Of a stretch of DNA of 8,411 bases, positions 1 through 5,989 are shown piece by piece. The first letter of the stretch is position 1. The number at the start of each line of letters is the position of its first letter. Origin of the DNA: Pseudomonadota bacterium (GTDB taxonomy: Bacteria > Pseudomonadota > Gammaproteobacteria > Steroidobacterales > Steroidobacteraceae); assembly GCA_021850555.1 (NCBI GenBank), contig JAJZLX010000124.1, forward strand, positions 1 to 8,411. The letters are read 5' to 3'. The notes beneath the pieces were generated by a model. The model saw only the letters and a list, made by a program, of their open reading frames with translations. It ran no database searches and was not told where the DNA came from. Made by a program: the position numbers and the translations under genes.

Positions 1-1
1 G

Positions 2-1633
2 TCCAGCTCTTCGACATCGTCGTCGCAGGCTGCGGGCTCCGTCGTGCTCTCTTCATCGAGCTACACGGTCTCCCAGGGGGCCGGTACCCTGAAGGTGACC
101 GTCGATCGGAGTGGCGGCTCGAATGGCTCCATCAGTGTCTATTACGCCACCAGCGACGGGAGCGCCGTAGCGGGCGCGGATTACACGGCCACGTCCGGCA
201 CGCTACAATGGCCGAGCGGTAACTCATCGGCGAAGACCGTGCTCATACCCATCAGCAACGTCACTCCGTTCGCAGGGGACAAGACGTTCACGCTTACCCT
301 GTCTGAGGCCTCCGGTGGAGCGACGCTCGGCAGCCCGAGCAGCGCGACCGTGACGATCAGCGGCACGAGCGGACAGTCGTCACTGCCTTCGGCGCCAACC
401 GGGCTGGTGCTGGTCAACCAGGGCGGCCCCAATGTTTCCGACGCTTGGCAAGCTTGGTTGAACGAGCTGACCAATTATCAAGCGATCCAATGGCAGGCGG
501 CCGTGGCAGGCAACTATCCTGTCTCCTACTACGAGGTCTACCGAAACGGCATTGCGTATGCGAAGGTATCGGCACCGACTGAGTTCAAGGGATATATCGC
601 CGGCACCACATTGACGGTGACCTCCGTAATCTCCGGCACCGTCATCCAGGGAACGCGCTACAGTGGCACAGGTGTGGCGGCGGGCACGATGATCGATGCC
701 CCGCAGCTGAGCGGAACATCTGGCGCGGCCGGCACCTATCAGGTCAATGTGTCCCAGTCCGTGGGTAGCGTCGGCGCTCCGGTCACGTTCAGCGCCTGGC
801 AATTCATCGACACGGGGGCCACGGACAGCAACGATCCGGAGTTTAACACGCCGACCACGACGTACTCTTACGCGGTCGCCGCAGTGGATGCCCAGGGCCA
901 GGAGAGTCCGCTGACTTCGCAGTACACGGCGTACGGATACCGGAACGGCTACTCCAACTGGAGCGACTACAATTTCGATTACGGCGGTGCGGTTGCCACC
1001 TGGGACAGCGTCAATGGCAACCCTCAGGGCTCAGCGTTTGATATCGAGGCGGATGCCAGCGCCGGTGGCGGCTTTCTCTTCGTCGCGGGCGCTCCCCAGT
1101 CTCCGGAGGACGAAATTTCCATCGGAGCATTCAAGTCTTTCACGATCGACATCAATCCCGGATCTACGGTCGGCTACAAACTTCCCTTGAGCCTCTACAC
1201 GCGCTTGCCGCCCGGGGATGTGGCGCATTGGATGTCGATCCCCGACATCTTCGCCTACGGCCCTGCTCCCGTCCCGAATACCTGGGCGACGTACAAGGTT
1301 CCGCTGGAAAAGCTCGGCATCGGCACTTGCACCTTCACCGGCTCGATCTCGGGCACGACGCTGACGGTGACGTCCATCGACTCCGGTCCCGCGATCGTGG
1401 ACGCGGGGGGGTTCGTGACGGGGCCCGGGGTGCCGGCTGGCACCTATATCACCGCCTACGGACAGAATGGGCCGATCGGGACCTTCACGGTGGCAGGGCC
1501 AGGGATCAGCTCTTCGACGAGTGTGCCGAGCGAGACGATGACCTACCAGCGTGAGACCTTCTACAAGGCGGATATGCAGCCGAGCAGCGGTGTGATTCTG
1601 TACATGAACAACTTCGGCTTCACGACCAACTGA
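2..1633 (+). CDS. Modular secreted/surface protein, 3' part (Calx-beta, Fn3-like, C-terminal beta-sandwich)
   Basis: The frame is open to the window edge, so the gene begins upstream; residues are numbered here from the GTG at 44. A Ser-rich linker (SSSSTSSSQAAGS) comes first. Residues about 1-108 form a Calx-beta domain, with the typical DGSAVAGADYTATSGTL and FTLTLSEASGGATLG stretches; such domains often bind calcium in adhesins and extracellular enzymes. Residues about 117-290 are Fn3-like (YYEVYRNG, then TTYSYAVAAVDAQGQES). Residues about 297-529 look like a jelly-roll beta-sandwich ending in ILYMNNFGFT, as in some carbohydrate-binding modules. Two related about 70-residue modules interrupt the Fn3-like and C-terminal domains. 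A Ser-rich linker before Calx-beta is common downstream of a glycoside hydrolase or adhesin domain, but no catalytic domain is visible. No C-terminal anchor is seen. The secreted, modular nature is well supported; the enzymatic role is unknown. Confidence 0.8.
   Translation, partial: SSSSTSSSQAAGSVVLSSSSYTVSQGAGTLKVTVDRSGGSNGSISVYYATSDGSAVAGADYTATSGTLQWPSGNSSAKTVLIPISNVTPFAGDKTFTLTLSEASGGATLGSPSSATVTISGTSGQSSLPSAPTGLVLVNQGGPNVSDAWQAWLNELTNYQAIQWQAAVAGNYPVSYYEVYRNGIAYAKVSAPTEFKGYIAGTTLTVTSVISGTVIQGTRYSGTGVAAGTMIDAPQLSGTSGAAGTYQVNVSQSVGSVGAPVTFSAWQFIDTGATDSNDPEFNTPTTTYSYAVAAVDAQGQESPLTSQYTAYGYRNGYSNWSDYNFDYGGAVATWDSVNGNPQGSAFDIEADASAGGGFLFVAGAPQSPEDEISIGAFKSFTIDINPGSTVGYKLPLSLYTRLPPGDVAHWMSIPDIFAYGPAPVPNTWATYKVPLEKLGIGTCTFTGSISGTTLTVTSIDSGPAIVDAGGFVTGPGVPAGTYITAYGQNGPIGTFTVAGPGISSSTSVPSETMTYQRETFYKADMQPSSGVILYMNNFGFTTN
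584..790 (+). repeat. Inserted GTTLTVT module, copy 1 (within the Fn3-like domain)
   Basis: This codes for residues about 181-249 of the surface protein, counted from position 44. It begins YIAGTTLTVTSV and continues with SGTGVAAGTMI and AAGTYQVNVSQSVGS. It separates the Fn3 strand ending in KVSAPTEF from the strand beginning FIDTGATDS, so it sits in a loop of that domain. It resembles copy 2 at 1331-1543. From memory, similar GTTLTVT...GTYTV units occur in phage-tail-like and large surface proteins. Confidence 0.6.
1331..1543 (+). repeat. Inserted GTTLTVT module, copy 2 (within the C-terminal beta-sandwich)
   Basis: This codes for residues about 430-500. It begins TFTGSISGTTLTVTSI and continues with GPGVPAGTYI, IGTFTVAGPGISSST. 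It shares the order GTTLTVTS, SG, GxGVxAGT, GTxxV with copy 1 but has clearly diverged. It falls between LEKLGIGTCTF and MTYQRETFYKAD, interrupting what would otherwise be a continuous sandwich-domain strand pair. Confidence 0.6.
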
Positions 1634-1811
1634 CGCTGGCCGGCGACTCGCGCGCACCGTCCCAGAGCCGTATGGCCTCTCGTCAAGCCGGCAACTACGG
1701 CTTAGCCACTGTGAAATGGCCTCCGTCGACCGGCGGTCGCGCAAGCCTATCCGAGCGCGTATCAAAGAGCTCACGCCGAGCACTTCATTTTTTTTCTGAC
1801 TAATCTGATAT
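1634..1811. other. Intergenic tail after the surface-protein gene, with an 8-T tract
   Basis: No gene is seen. A run of eight T lies at 1788-1795, after a weak 4-bp stem (GCTC/GAGC at about 1770-1783). This could act as a poor intrinsic terminator for the upstream gene, but the stem is short and lies about 140 nt past the stop codon. The last bases, about 1796-1811, are the DNA flanking the right end of the IS1111-type element. Confidence 0.4.
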
Positions 1812-1826
1812 ATGGACTCCCCCTGC
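1812..1826 (-). repeat. Right-end inverted repeat of the IS1111-type element
   Basis: ATGGACTCCCCCTGC on the plus strand is the exact reverse complement of 3196-3210. It is the transposase-distal end. The flank beyond it reads CTGACTAATCTGATAT. Confidence 0.9.
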
Positions 1827-1927
1827 GTTGCAAGAGCGTGTTCGCTTCTGGATCCAGGATCGGACTGCGGACGATATATCCGGCCTCTGGTTGCCTCCGT
1901 CGAGGCGGGCCCTGATGACGATTCGCT

Positions 1928-1991
1928 CGCAGGAGCCTCATGAAGTTCTCGGTGTCTCGGCCACCGTTCAGACTATCAGGCTCTTCCTGCG
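1928..1991 (-). ncRNA. Candidate guide RNA (seekRNA/bridge RNA) hairpin of the IS1111-type element
   Basis: This lies in the 3' non-coding tail, about 100 nt past the transposase stop. On the plus strand the structure is as follows. The outer stem CGCAGG (1928-1933) pairs with CCTGCG (1986-1991). AGCC (1934-1937) pairs with GGCT (1979-1982), leaving a 3-nt bulge at 1983-1985. The internal loop has strands 1938-1949 and 1967-1978, 12 nt each. An inner stem CGGTG (1950-1954) pairs with CACCG (1962-1966), capped by a 7-nt loop. The strand 1938-1949, TCATGAAGTTCT, is identical to 3212-3223 at the left-end/flank junction. The opposite strand carries TATCAG (1974-1979, its last base in the stem), the reverse complement of CTGATA at 1805-1810 at the right-end/flank junction. 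Two guides in one loop, reading opposite DNA strands at the two junctions, are what IS1111 guide RNAs are known for. The ends of the mature RNA are unknown. The minus strand is inferred from the transposase direction. Confidence 0.75.
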
Positions 1992-2083
1992 TCGGTCTGA
2001 CCTGTTTCCATCAGCTTGTACGCTCTCGCAATTCCTGGTGGGTCGTACCTCCTCGATCTCGACTGCGGATTTGCTCCGGTGCT

Positions 2084-2100
2084 CGGCCTACGTCAGGCCG
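2084..2100 (-). promoter_or_regulatory. Hairpin over the transposase stop codon
   Basis: CGGCCT (2084-2089) and AGGCCG (2095-2100) form a perfect 6-bp stem with a 5-nt loop, and the TGA stop codon (2095-2093) lies inside it. No T run follows on the minus strand, so it does not look like a terminator. It could mark the boundary between transposase mRNA and the downstream guide RNA. That role is inferred. Confidence 0.4.
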
Positions 2101-3127
2101 TGGCTGCCGTGAGCTCCGCGGGTCGATATTCAGTTCCATGCGCCAAGATCGCCCAGGCGATGCGCGCGTGCTTGGCAGCGAGCGCGACGGCAGCGACATT
2201 CACGTGCCGGCGCTCCTTCAGCCGCCGCGCCCACTCGCTTTTGGCGTCGGTCTTCTTGTCGACGACGCGCAGGTAGGCTCGGGCGCCATGCACCAGGAGC
2301 GTGCGAAGGTACCCATCGCCCTGGCGAGTAATTTGCCCAAGGCGCCCCTTGCCGCCAGTCGAGTGCTGCCGGGGCGTAATGCCCAGCCAGGCGGCAAAGC
2401 CTCGCCCATTCTTGAACACGTGCGCATCGCCCACCGTGGCGACCAAGGCGGTCGCGGTCTGCGGCCCGATCGCCTCGATCCGCATCAGCCGGCGCGCCGG
2501 CTCGCTGGCCTCGGCCAGAGCGCGGATCTTGCTGTCGTAGGCGCGGATGTGCCCGTCGAGCTCCCGCAACTGCTCGAGCAGTCCAAAGAGCACCTCGCGC
2601 GCGAGGTCGGTCAAGGTGTTCTCCGCATCCTCGAGGATACCGGGCAGCTCGCGGCGCAGCCGCGCCACACCCTTGGGTACCGCAATCCCGAACTCGCCCA
2701 AGAGACCGCGGATCTGGTTCACCTGAGCGGTGCGGTTGGCCATCGTGAGCGTGCGGGCCCGGTGCACCATCAGCACCGACTGCTGCTCCTCGCTCTTGAT
2801 CGCCACGAAGCGCATGTTCGGTCGCCCGACGGCCTCACAGATCGCCTCAGCGTCGTTGGCATCGTTCTTGCCCCGCTTGCGGTAGGCCGCCACGTACTGC
2901 GGCGCCATCAGCTTCACCGTATGCCCGAGCTTGGTCAGCTCGCGAGCCCAGTAGTGCGCGGTGCTACACGCCTCGATCCCAATCAGACACGGCGGCAGCT
3001 GCGCGAAGTACTCCAGCACCTTCGCACGCGCCAGCGTCTTGCGCGCCTTGACTGCCCCGTGCTCGTTTACGCCATGCACCTGGAAAACCACCTTCGCAAT
3101 GTCAAGGCCCATTCGTGTAATCTTCAT
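2093..3127 (-). CDS. IS110-superfamily (IS1111-type) transposase / RNA-guided recombinase
   Basis: This 344-residue protein is the usual length for the family. The N-terminal RuvC-like DEDD domain shows D9 (MGLDIAK), E52 (IGIEAC), and D89 and D92 (GKNDANDAE). A helix-hairpin-helix lies at about 217-235 (IEAIGPQTATALVATVGD). The C-terminal transposase domain has FAAWLGITPRQHSTGGKGRLG, with S256 the likely nucleophilic serine. No frameshift is seen. These recombinases join element ends to target DNA using an element-encoded RNA and leave no target duplication. The ATG at 3127 is chosen over longer in-frame starts because GGGGGAG lies 5 nt upstream and MKITRMGLD matches family N-termini. That ribosome-binding site is part of a 12-bp copy of the terminal repeat. 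A long plus-strand frame opposite this gene is a GC-bias shadow. Confidence 0.93.
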   Translation of the reverse strand: MKITRMGLDIAKVVFQVHGVNEHGAVKARKTLARAKVLEYFAQLPPCLIGIEACSTAHYWARELTKLGHTVKLMAPQYVAAYRKRGKNDANDAEAICEAVGRPNMRFVAIKSEEQQSVLMVHRARTLTMANRTAQVNQIRGLLGEFGIAVPKGVARLRRELPGILEDAENTLTDLAREVLFGLLEQLRELDGHIRAYDSKIRALAEASEPARRLMRIEAIGPQTATALVATVGDAHVFKNGRGFAAWLGITPRQHSTGGKGRLGQITRQGDGYLRTLLVHGARAYLRVVDKKTDAKSEWARRLKERRHVNVAAVALAAKHARIAWAILAHGTEYRPAELTAATA

Positions 3128-3130
3128 CTT

Positions 3131-3142
3131 GACTCCCCCTGC
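3131..3142 (-). promoter_or_regulatory. Transposase ribosome-binding site embedded in a third copy of the terminal repeat
   Basis: On the minus strand GCAGGGGGAGTC ends 3 nt before the ATG at 3127, and its GGGGGAG core is a strong Shine-Dalgarno sequence. The 12 bases equal the inner part of the right-end repeat and are perfectly complementary to the left-end repeat (3196-3207), with a 53-nt loop between. A transcript entering the element through the left end could fold and hide the ribosome site. A transcript starting inside 3143-3195 would not. Control of translation is inferred. Confidence 0.65.
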
Positions 3143-3195
3143 TCTGTGATTGAACGAACTACAGTCTTCAATCTGGCACATCCGATGCCGTAAGG

Positions 3196-3210
3196 GCAGG
3201 GGGAGTCCAT
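3196..3210 (-). repeat. Left-end inverted repeat of the IS1111-type element
   Basis: GCAGGGGGAGTCCAT on the plus strand is the exact reverse complement of 1812-1826. It is the transposase-proximal end, followed outward by GTCATGA and then the apparent tip of the IS1634-type element. Confidence 0.9.
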
Positions 3211-3217
3211 GTCATGA

Positions 3218-3242
3218 AGTTCTTCCCCGCGTCTGAGCCGAC
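3218..3242 (+). repeat. Proposed left terminal repeat of the IS1634-type element
   Basis: It matches the reverse complement of 5131-5155 at 16 of 25 positions without gaps, with blocks AGTT, TTCCC and GC-GAC conserved. It begins right where the extended end of the IS1111-type element would stop. Confidence 0.5.
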
Positions 3243-3299
3243 GGTAGTCAGCAGATCTCGCATTTTCTAGGGTTTCGAAGCGCAGGCTTGGGCGTGTTT

Positions 3300-3328
3300 T
3301 TGTCGCAAAATGTAGTCACTAATACTAT
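3300..3328 (+). promoter_or_regulatory. Possible sigma70-type promoter for the IS1634-type transposase
   Basis: A -35-like TTGTCG (3300-3305) and a -10-like TACTAT (3323-3328) are separated by 17 nt, each matching consensus at 4 of 6 positions. A start site near 3335 would give a leader of about 30 nt before the ATG at 3364. The surrounding stretch is clearly more AT-rich than its neighbours. Confidence 0.45.
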
Positions 3329-3363
3329 TGCAATCACTTCTCAGATCAGCTATATTCCGTGGC

Positions 3364-5100
3364 ATGTCGCAAAGAGGAGGCGCGGTTCACGTCGTCACCA
3401 CACGGCGCCACTACAAAGGCCGGGTGTACGCCACGCATCTGCTGCGGCGCTCCTATCGCGAGGGGGCGCAGGTCAAGAACGAGACTGTTGGCAACCTCTC
3501 CCATCTTCCCGAGCCGCTGATCGAGGTGATCCGCCGCGCGTTGCGCGGGGAGACGTTCGTACCGATCGGTGAGCGGCTGCAGATCGTGCGCTCCAAGCCC
3601 CACGGACAGGTGCAGGCGGTGCGCGCGGCGATGCAGCGGTTGGGCTTTGAGTCCTTGATCGCCTCGCGGGGCAGTCCCGAGCGCGATCGGGTGTGTGCGC
3701 TGGTGGCCGCGCGGGTGCTCGCCCCGCATACGAAACTTGCGACCACGCGCTGGTGGCACACGACGACACTCGCCGAGGAGTACGGGGTCGAGGCGGCCGA
3801 CGAGAACGACCTCTATAGCGCGATGGACTGGCTACTCGAACGCCAGGGGCAGATCGAGCGCAAGCTCGCCGCACGACATCTGAGCGAGGGGGCGCTGGCG
3901 CTCTATGACCTCTCATCGAGCTATTTCGAAGGCACGCACTGTCCGCTGGCGAAGCTCGGCCATGATCGGGATGGGAAGAAGCACAAGCTCCAGGTCAACT
4001 ATGGGCTGCTGACGAGCCAGGCGGGCTGTCCCGTGGCGGTGTCGGTCTACGAGGGCAACACGGGGGATGCCAAGACGCTGATGCCGCAGGTCGCGAAGCT
4101 GCGCGAGGAGTATGGACTTAAGCAGGTGGTGTTGGTGGGCGATCGGGGCATGATCTCCCACAAGGCGATCCAGGAGTTGCGTGACCTCGAGGGGCTTTCC
4201 TGGATCACGGCGCTCAAGAGCACGCAGATCCGCACGCTCGTGGAAGGGGAGGTGCTGCAGCTTGGATTTTTTGATGAGCGCAATCTGGTGGAGATAAGCC
4301 ATCCCGATTACCCGGGCGAGCGGCTCATTGCCTGTCGGAATCCTGAGCTGGCGAAGCTGCGCAGCCATAAGCGCCAGGCGTTATTGGAAGCGACGCGCAA
4401 GGAGCTCGATAAAGTGCGCGCGAGCGTTGCAGCGGGGCGGCTGAAGGGCAACGACAAGATCGGCGTGCGCGTCGGACGCGTGGTCAACAAGTACAAGGTT
4501 GCCAAGCACTTCGAGCTCACGATCGAGGAGCAGCGCTTCGAGTTCAAGCTCCTCGATGAGCAGATCGCCGCCGAGGCGGCGCTCGATGGCATCTATGTGA
4601 TCCGCACCGCAGTCCCGAAGAGGCGCATGTCAGCGGCCGATGCAGTCAGAAACTACAAGGCGCTCGCGAACGTTGAGCGCGCGTTCCGTTCGCTCAAGAC
4701 CGTGGACCTGAAAGTGCGTCCGATCCACCATCGGCTCGAGGATCGTGTGCGCGCCCACATCTTCCTGTGCATGCTCGCCTACTATGTCGAGTGGCACATG
4801 CTCGAGGCCTGGCGGCCGCTGCTCTTCGCCGATGAAGATCAGGCGGCAAAAGCCGATCGCGACCCGGTGGCGCCCGCCGAGCGTTCCGAGGAGGCGTTAC
4901 AGAAGGTTCTCACGCACACTCTCCCCGACGGCACTCCGGCACACAGCTTCCGCACCCTGCTCGAGGATCTCTCGACCATCGTGCGCAACACCTGCCGCAC
5001 CCCCGGACCTGTCGAGCGCTCCGGCACCTTCGACCTCATCACCACGCCCACCGCAAAACAGCGCCGCGCCCTGGAGTTGATCGACACGATCGTCGTGTAG
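3364..5100 (+). CDS. IS1634-family DDE transposase
   Basis: This 578-residue protein has the normal length for the family. The N-terminal about 130 residues are an IS1634-type leader (YATHLLRRSYREGAQVKNETVGNLSHLP). The DDE catalytic core is visible: D182 in LALYDLSSSYF, D260 in VVLVGDRGMIS, and E438 in YKALANVERAFRSLK, the Y-R-E-K-type signature, followed by the VRPIHHRLEDRVRAHIFLCMLAYYVEW segment. The reading frame is intact, so the enzyme may be active; it would move the element by cut-and-paste. ATG 3364 is preferred over an upstream TTG at 3328, which falls in the -10-like box. ATG 3364 has no Shine-Dalgarno sequence. An AGGAGG lies just inside the gene at 3375-3380, but no start codon follows at a useful distance. 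Confidence 0.92.
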   Translation: MSQRGGAVHVVTTRRHYKGRVYATHLLRRSYREGAQVKNETVGNLSHLPEPLIEVIRRALRGETFVPIGERLQIVRSKPHGQVQAVRAAMQRLGFESLIASRGSPERDRVCALVAARVLAPHTKLATTRWWHTTTLAEEYGVEAADENDLYSAMDWLLERQGQIERKLAARHLSEGALALYDLSSSYFEGTHCPLAKLGHDRDGKKHKLQVNYGLLTSQAGCPVAVSVYEGNTGDAKTLMPQVAKLREEYGLKQVVLVGDRGMISHKAIQELRDLEGLSWITALKSTQIRTLVEGEVLQLGFFDERNLVEISHPDYPGERLIACRNPELAKLRSHKRQALLEATRKELDKVRASVAAGRLKGNDKIGVRVGRVVNKYKVAKHFELTIEEQRFEFKLLDEQIAAEAALDGIYVIRTAVPKRRMSAADAVRNYKALANVERAFRSLKTVDLKVRPIHHRLEDRVRAHIFLCMLAYYVEWHMLEAWRPLLFADEDQAAKADRDPVAPAERSEEALQKVLTHTLPDGTPAHSFRTLLEDLSTIVRNTCRTPGPVERSGTFDLITTPTAKQRRALELIDTIVV

Positions 5101-5130
5101 ACAGAAACCCTGCGCTCTCGCCGACCCTAT

Positions 5131-5155
5131 GTCAGCGAAATCAAAGGGAAAAACT
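5131..5155 (-). repeat. Proposed right terminal repeat of the IS1634-type element
   Basis: This is the partner of 3218-3242 in inverted orientation (16 of 25 identical). It lies about 30-55 bp past the transposase stop, a usual distance for an insertion-sequence end. Confidence 0.5.
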
Positions 5156-5439
5156 GTCCGGCGCGAGCATGAACTTCAGCCTAGCATGCGTTCACAGTTC
5201 CCACCCCGGCTGTTTGGGCAACAGCCTGCTGCCGACACCGCCGAAGCTCCCGCGTCGATCCCGCCCCGAACCGCTCGACAAAAAGTTTCGACCCAGTCGC
5301 CAGGGACAGGGATGCAAGTCCACACGCCCCGGATCGCGCAACGTACACGCCAAGTCGCGCACCGCTATGGGCGCATCCGTCCGGAGAAACGCCTCGCAGT
5401 CGTTTCGGTATTGCGCCGCCCGACGGGCGCGCGGCCTGC
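5156..5439. other. Intergenic region between the IS1634-type element and the cytochrome gene
   Basis: No gene is recognised. A perfect 7-bp hairpin (GGCTGTT 5208-5214, AACAGCC 5220-5226) has no T run on either strand. Near 5417-5429 a short GC stem (CGCCC/GGGCG) follows the cytochrome gene on the minus strand, also without a T run, so any terminator there is weak. Plus-strand frames across the region have no family-like features. Confidence 0.5.
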
Positions 5440-5898
5440 CTACTTTGCGCCCGGCTTCGACTTGCCGGCCAGTGAATGCACGTAGGCAACCAACTCCCAG
5501 ATCTTGTGCTTGGAAAACGACCACTTCCATGGTGGCATCGACTGGCCACCCACGACCCGACCATTGGAAATCGTAAGGTACAGATACGTCAGGGTGAGAC
5601 CTTTGCGCCCCTTCAGGCGCGGCCCGCGGCCGCCGGTTCCCTCGAACCCGTGACAGTAGGCGCAGGTCGACGCGAACGTCCGTTCACCGGCGGCGATCAC
5701 CTTCGGATCGTGGATGTTAACCAACGGCTGAAAGTGTTCGCTCAGAAACGCCGGTGTGGTGCCGTTTCCGGTCTGCCCCTCGACCGACCCCAAGGCGAAG
5801 CGGCCGAGCATACCGAGCCCCACCAGGCACGCGACTCCGGCTCCCACCAGCACCGTCCGCGAGTGCGTACCTGAATTCAACACACGACTACGGTTCAA
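5440..5898 (-). CDS. Membrane-anchored or secreted monohaem c-type cytochrome
   Basis: This 152-residue protein has an N-terminal hydrophobic segment at about 15-37 (TVLVGAGVACLVGLGMLGRFAL), serving as signal peptide or membrane anchor. A small class I cytochrome c domain follows: haem attachment C79-A-Y-C82-H83, the GTGGRGPRLKG loop after it, and the likely axial M121 in GQSMPPW. The C-terminal helix WELVAYVHSLAG is typical. It should carry electrons from the PQQ dehydrogenase encoded just upstream (91-bp gap) to the respiratory chain; this is inferred from position and family. The start is TTG at 5898, supported by AGGAGG 8 nt upstream. An in-frame GTG 15 nt further in is a weaker alternative. 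The domain layout matches the other cytochrome at 7897, suggesting two specialised copies of one ancestor. Confidence 0.9.
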   Translation of the reverse strand: MNRSRVLNSGTHSRTVLVGAGVACLVGLGMLGRFALGSVEGQTGNGTTPAFLSEHFQPLVNIHDPKVIAAGERTFASTCAYCHGFEGTGGRGPRLKGRKGLTLTYLYLTISNGRVVGGQSMPPWKWSFSKHKIWELVAYVHSLAGKSKPGAK

Positions 5899-5906
5899 AC
5901 CCCGAT

Positions 5907-5912
5907 CCTCCT
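5907..5912 (-). promoter_or_regulatory. Ribosome-binding site that fixes the TTG start of the cytochrome gene
   Basis: AGGAGG on the minus strand lies 8 nt before TTG 5898. No ATG is available nearby in frame, so this perfect Shine-Dalgarno sequence decides the start. Confidence 0.75.
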
Positions 5913-5940
5913 ATAAAATCCTCGCTTCTCCAAAACGGAA

Positions 5941-5968
5941 CCCAGTCGGCGCCGTGGCGCCGACCGGG
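5941..5968 (-). terminator. Strong intercistronic hairpin between the PQQ dehydrogenase and cytochrome genes
   Basis: On the minus strand CCCGGTCGGCGC pairs with GCGCCGACTGGG around a CACG loop, giving 12 pairs including one G-U. On the plus strand that pair would be an A-C mismatch, so the fold favours the minus transcript. TTCCGTTTTGG follows, only partly T-rich. It could be a leaky terminator lowering cytochrome expression, or a stem protecting the dehydrogenase message from 3' decay. Confidence 0.55.
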
Positions 5969-5989
5969 AATCCGTACTCGTTCAGCCTC

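Larger units (their letters stand above)
1812..3210 (-). mobile_element. IS1111-type (IS110 superfamily) insertion sequence, apparently complete
   Basis: Coordinates run from outer edge to outer edge of the 15-bp inverted repeats ATGGACTCCCCCTGC (1812-1826) and GCAGGGGGAGTCCAT (3196-3210). In IS1111-type elements the repeats are subterminal, so the true ends probably lie a few bases further out; about 1809 and 3217 would fit. In transposase orientation the order is: left end with repeat, about 68 bp of leader, transposase (3127-2093), about 265 bp of non-coding DNA, right-end repeat. Terminal repeats plus a long non-coding stretch after the transposase stop fit the IS1111 group, whose guide RNA is encoded there. 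In the classical IS110 group the RNA precedes the gene and such repeats are lacking. No target duplication is seen, as expected for this family. Confidence 0.88.
3218..5155 (+). mobile_element. IS1634-family (IS4 superfamily) insertion sequence; ends approximate
   Basis: The element holds a single intact DDE transposase gene with about 145 bp before it and about 55 bp after it. The ends are proposed from imperfect terminal similarity: AGTTCTTCCC at 3218-3227 against AGTTTTTCCC (reverse complement of 5146-5155), and GCCGAC/GCTGAC at the same offset of 19 nt, giving 16 identities in 25 positions. No convincing target duplication is seen, possibly because the IS1111-type element inserted at the left tip. 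Further inward, TAGGGT and AGCGCAGG recur inverted near both ends (3268-3286 and 5109-5129) at unequal distances. Confidence 0.6.

Noticed and set aside
1031..1783. Minus-strand frame of 250 residues under the surface-protein gene
   Set aside because: It is Arg-rich with no motifs, and the plus strand carries convincing beta-domains throughout.
1928..2092. CRISPR-like or tRNA-like structure in the non-coding tail of the IS1111-type element
   Set aside because: There is no repeated spacer unit and no cloverleaf. The stem-loop is explained better as a transposon guide RNA.
1940..3193. Long plus-strand frame (417 residues) opposite the IS1111-type transposase
   Set aside because: It is rich in Arg, Pro and His with no domain signature and mirrors the transposase codons. 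It is a GC-bias shadow.
3269..5111. AGGGTTTC (3269-3276) and GAAACCCT (5104-5111) as terminal repeats of the IS1634-type element
   Set aside because: It is only 8 bp, with no shared flanking duplication, and better matches lie further out. It may be an internal feature.
3213..5177. CATGAA at 3213-3218 and 5168-5173 as a 6-bp target duplication of the IS1634-type element
   Set aside because: The implied ends would leave about 12 unmatched bases at the right terminus and would conflict with the inverted similarity at 3218/5155. The left copy is also better explained as part of the IS1111-type end.
5208..5226. Perfect 7-bp hairpin as a transcription terminator
   Set aside because: No T run follows on either strand, and it lies over 200 bp from the cytochrome stop.
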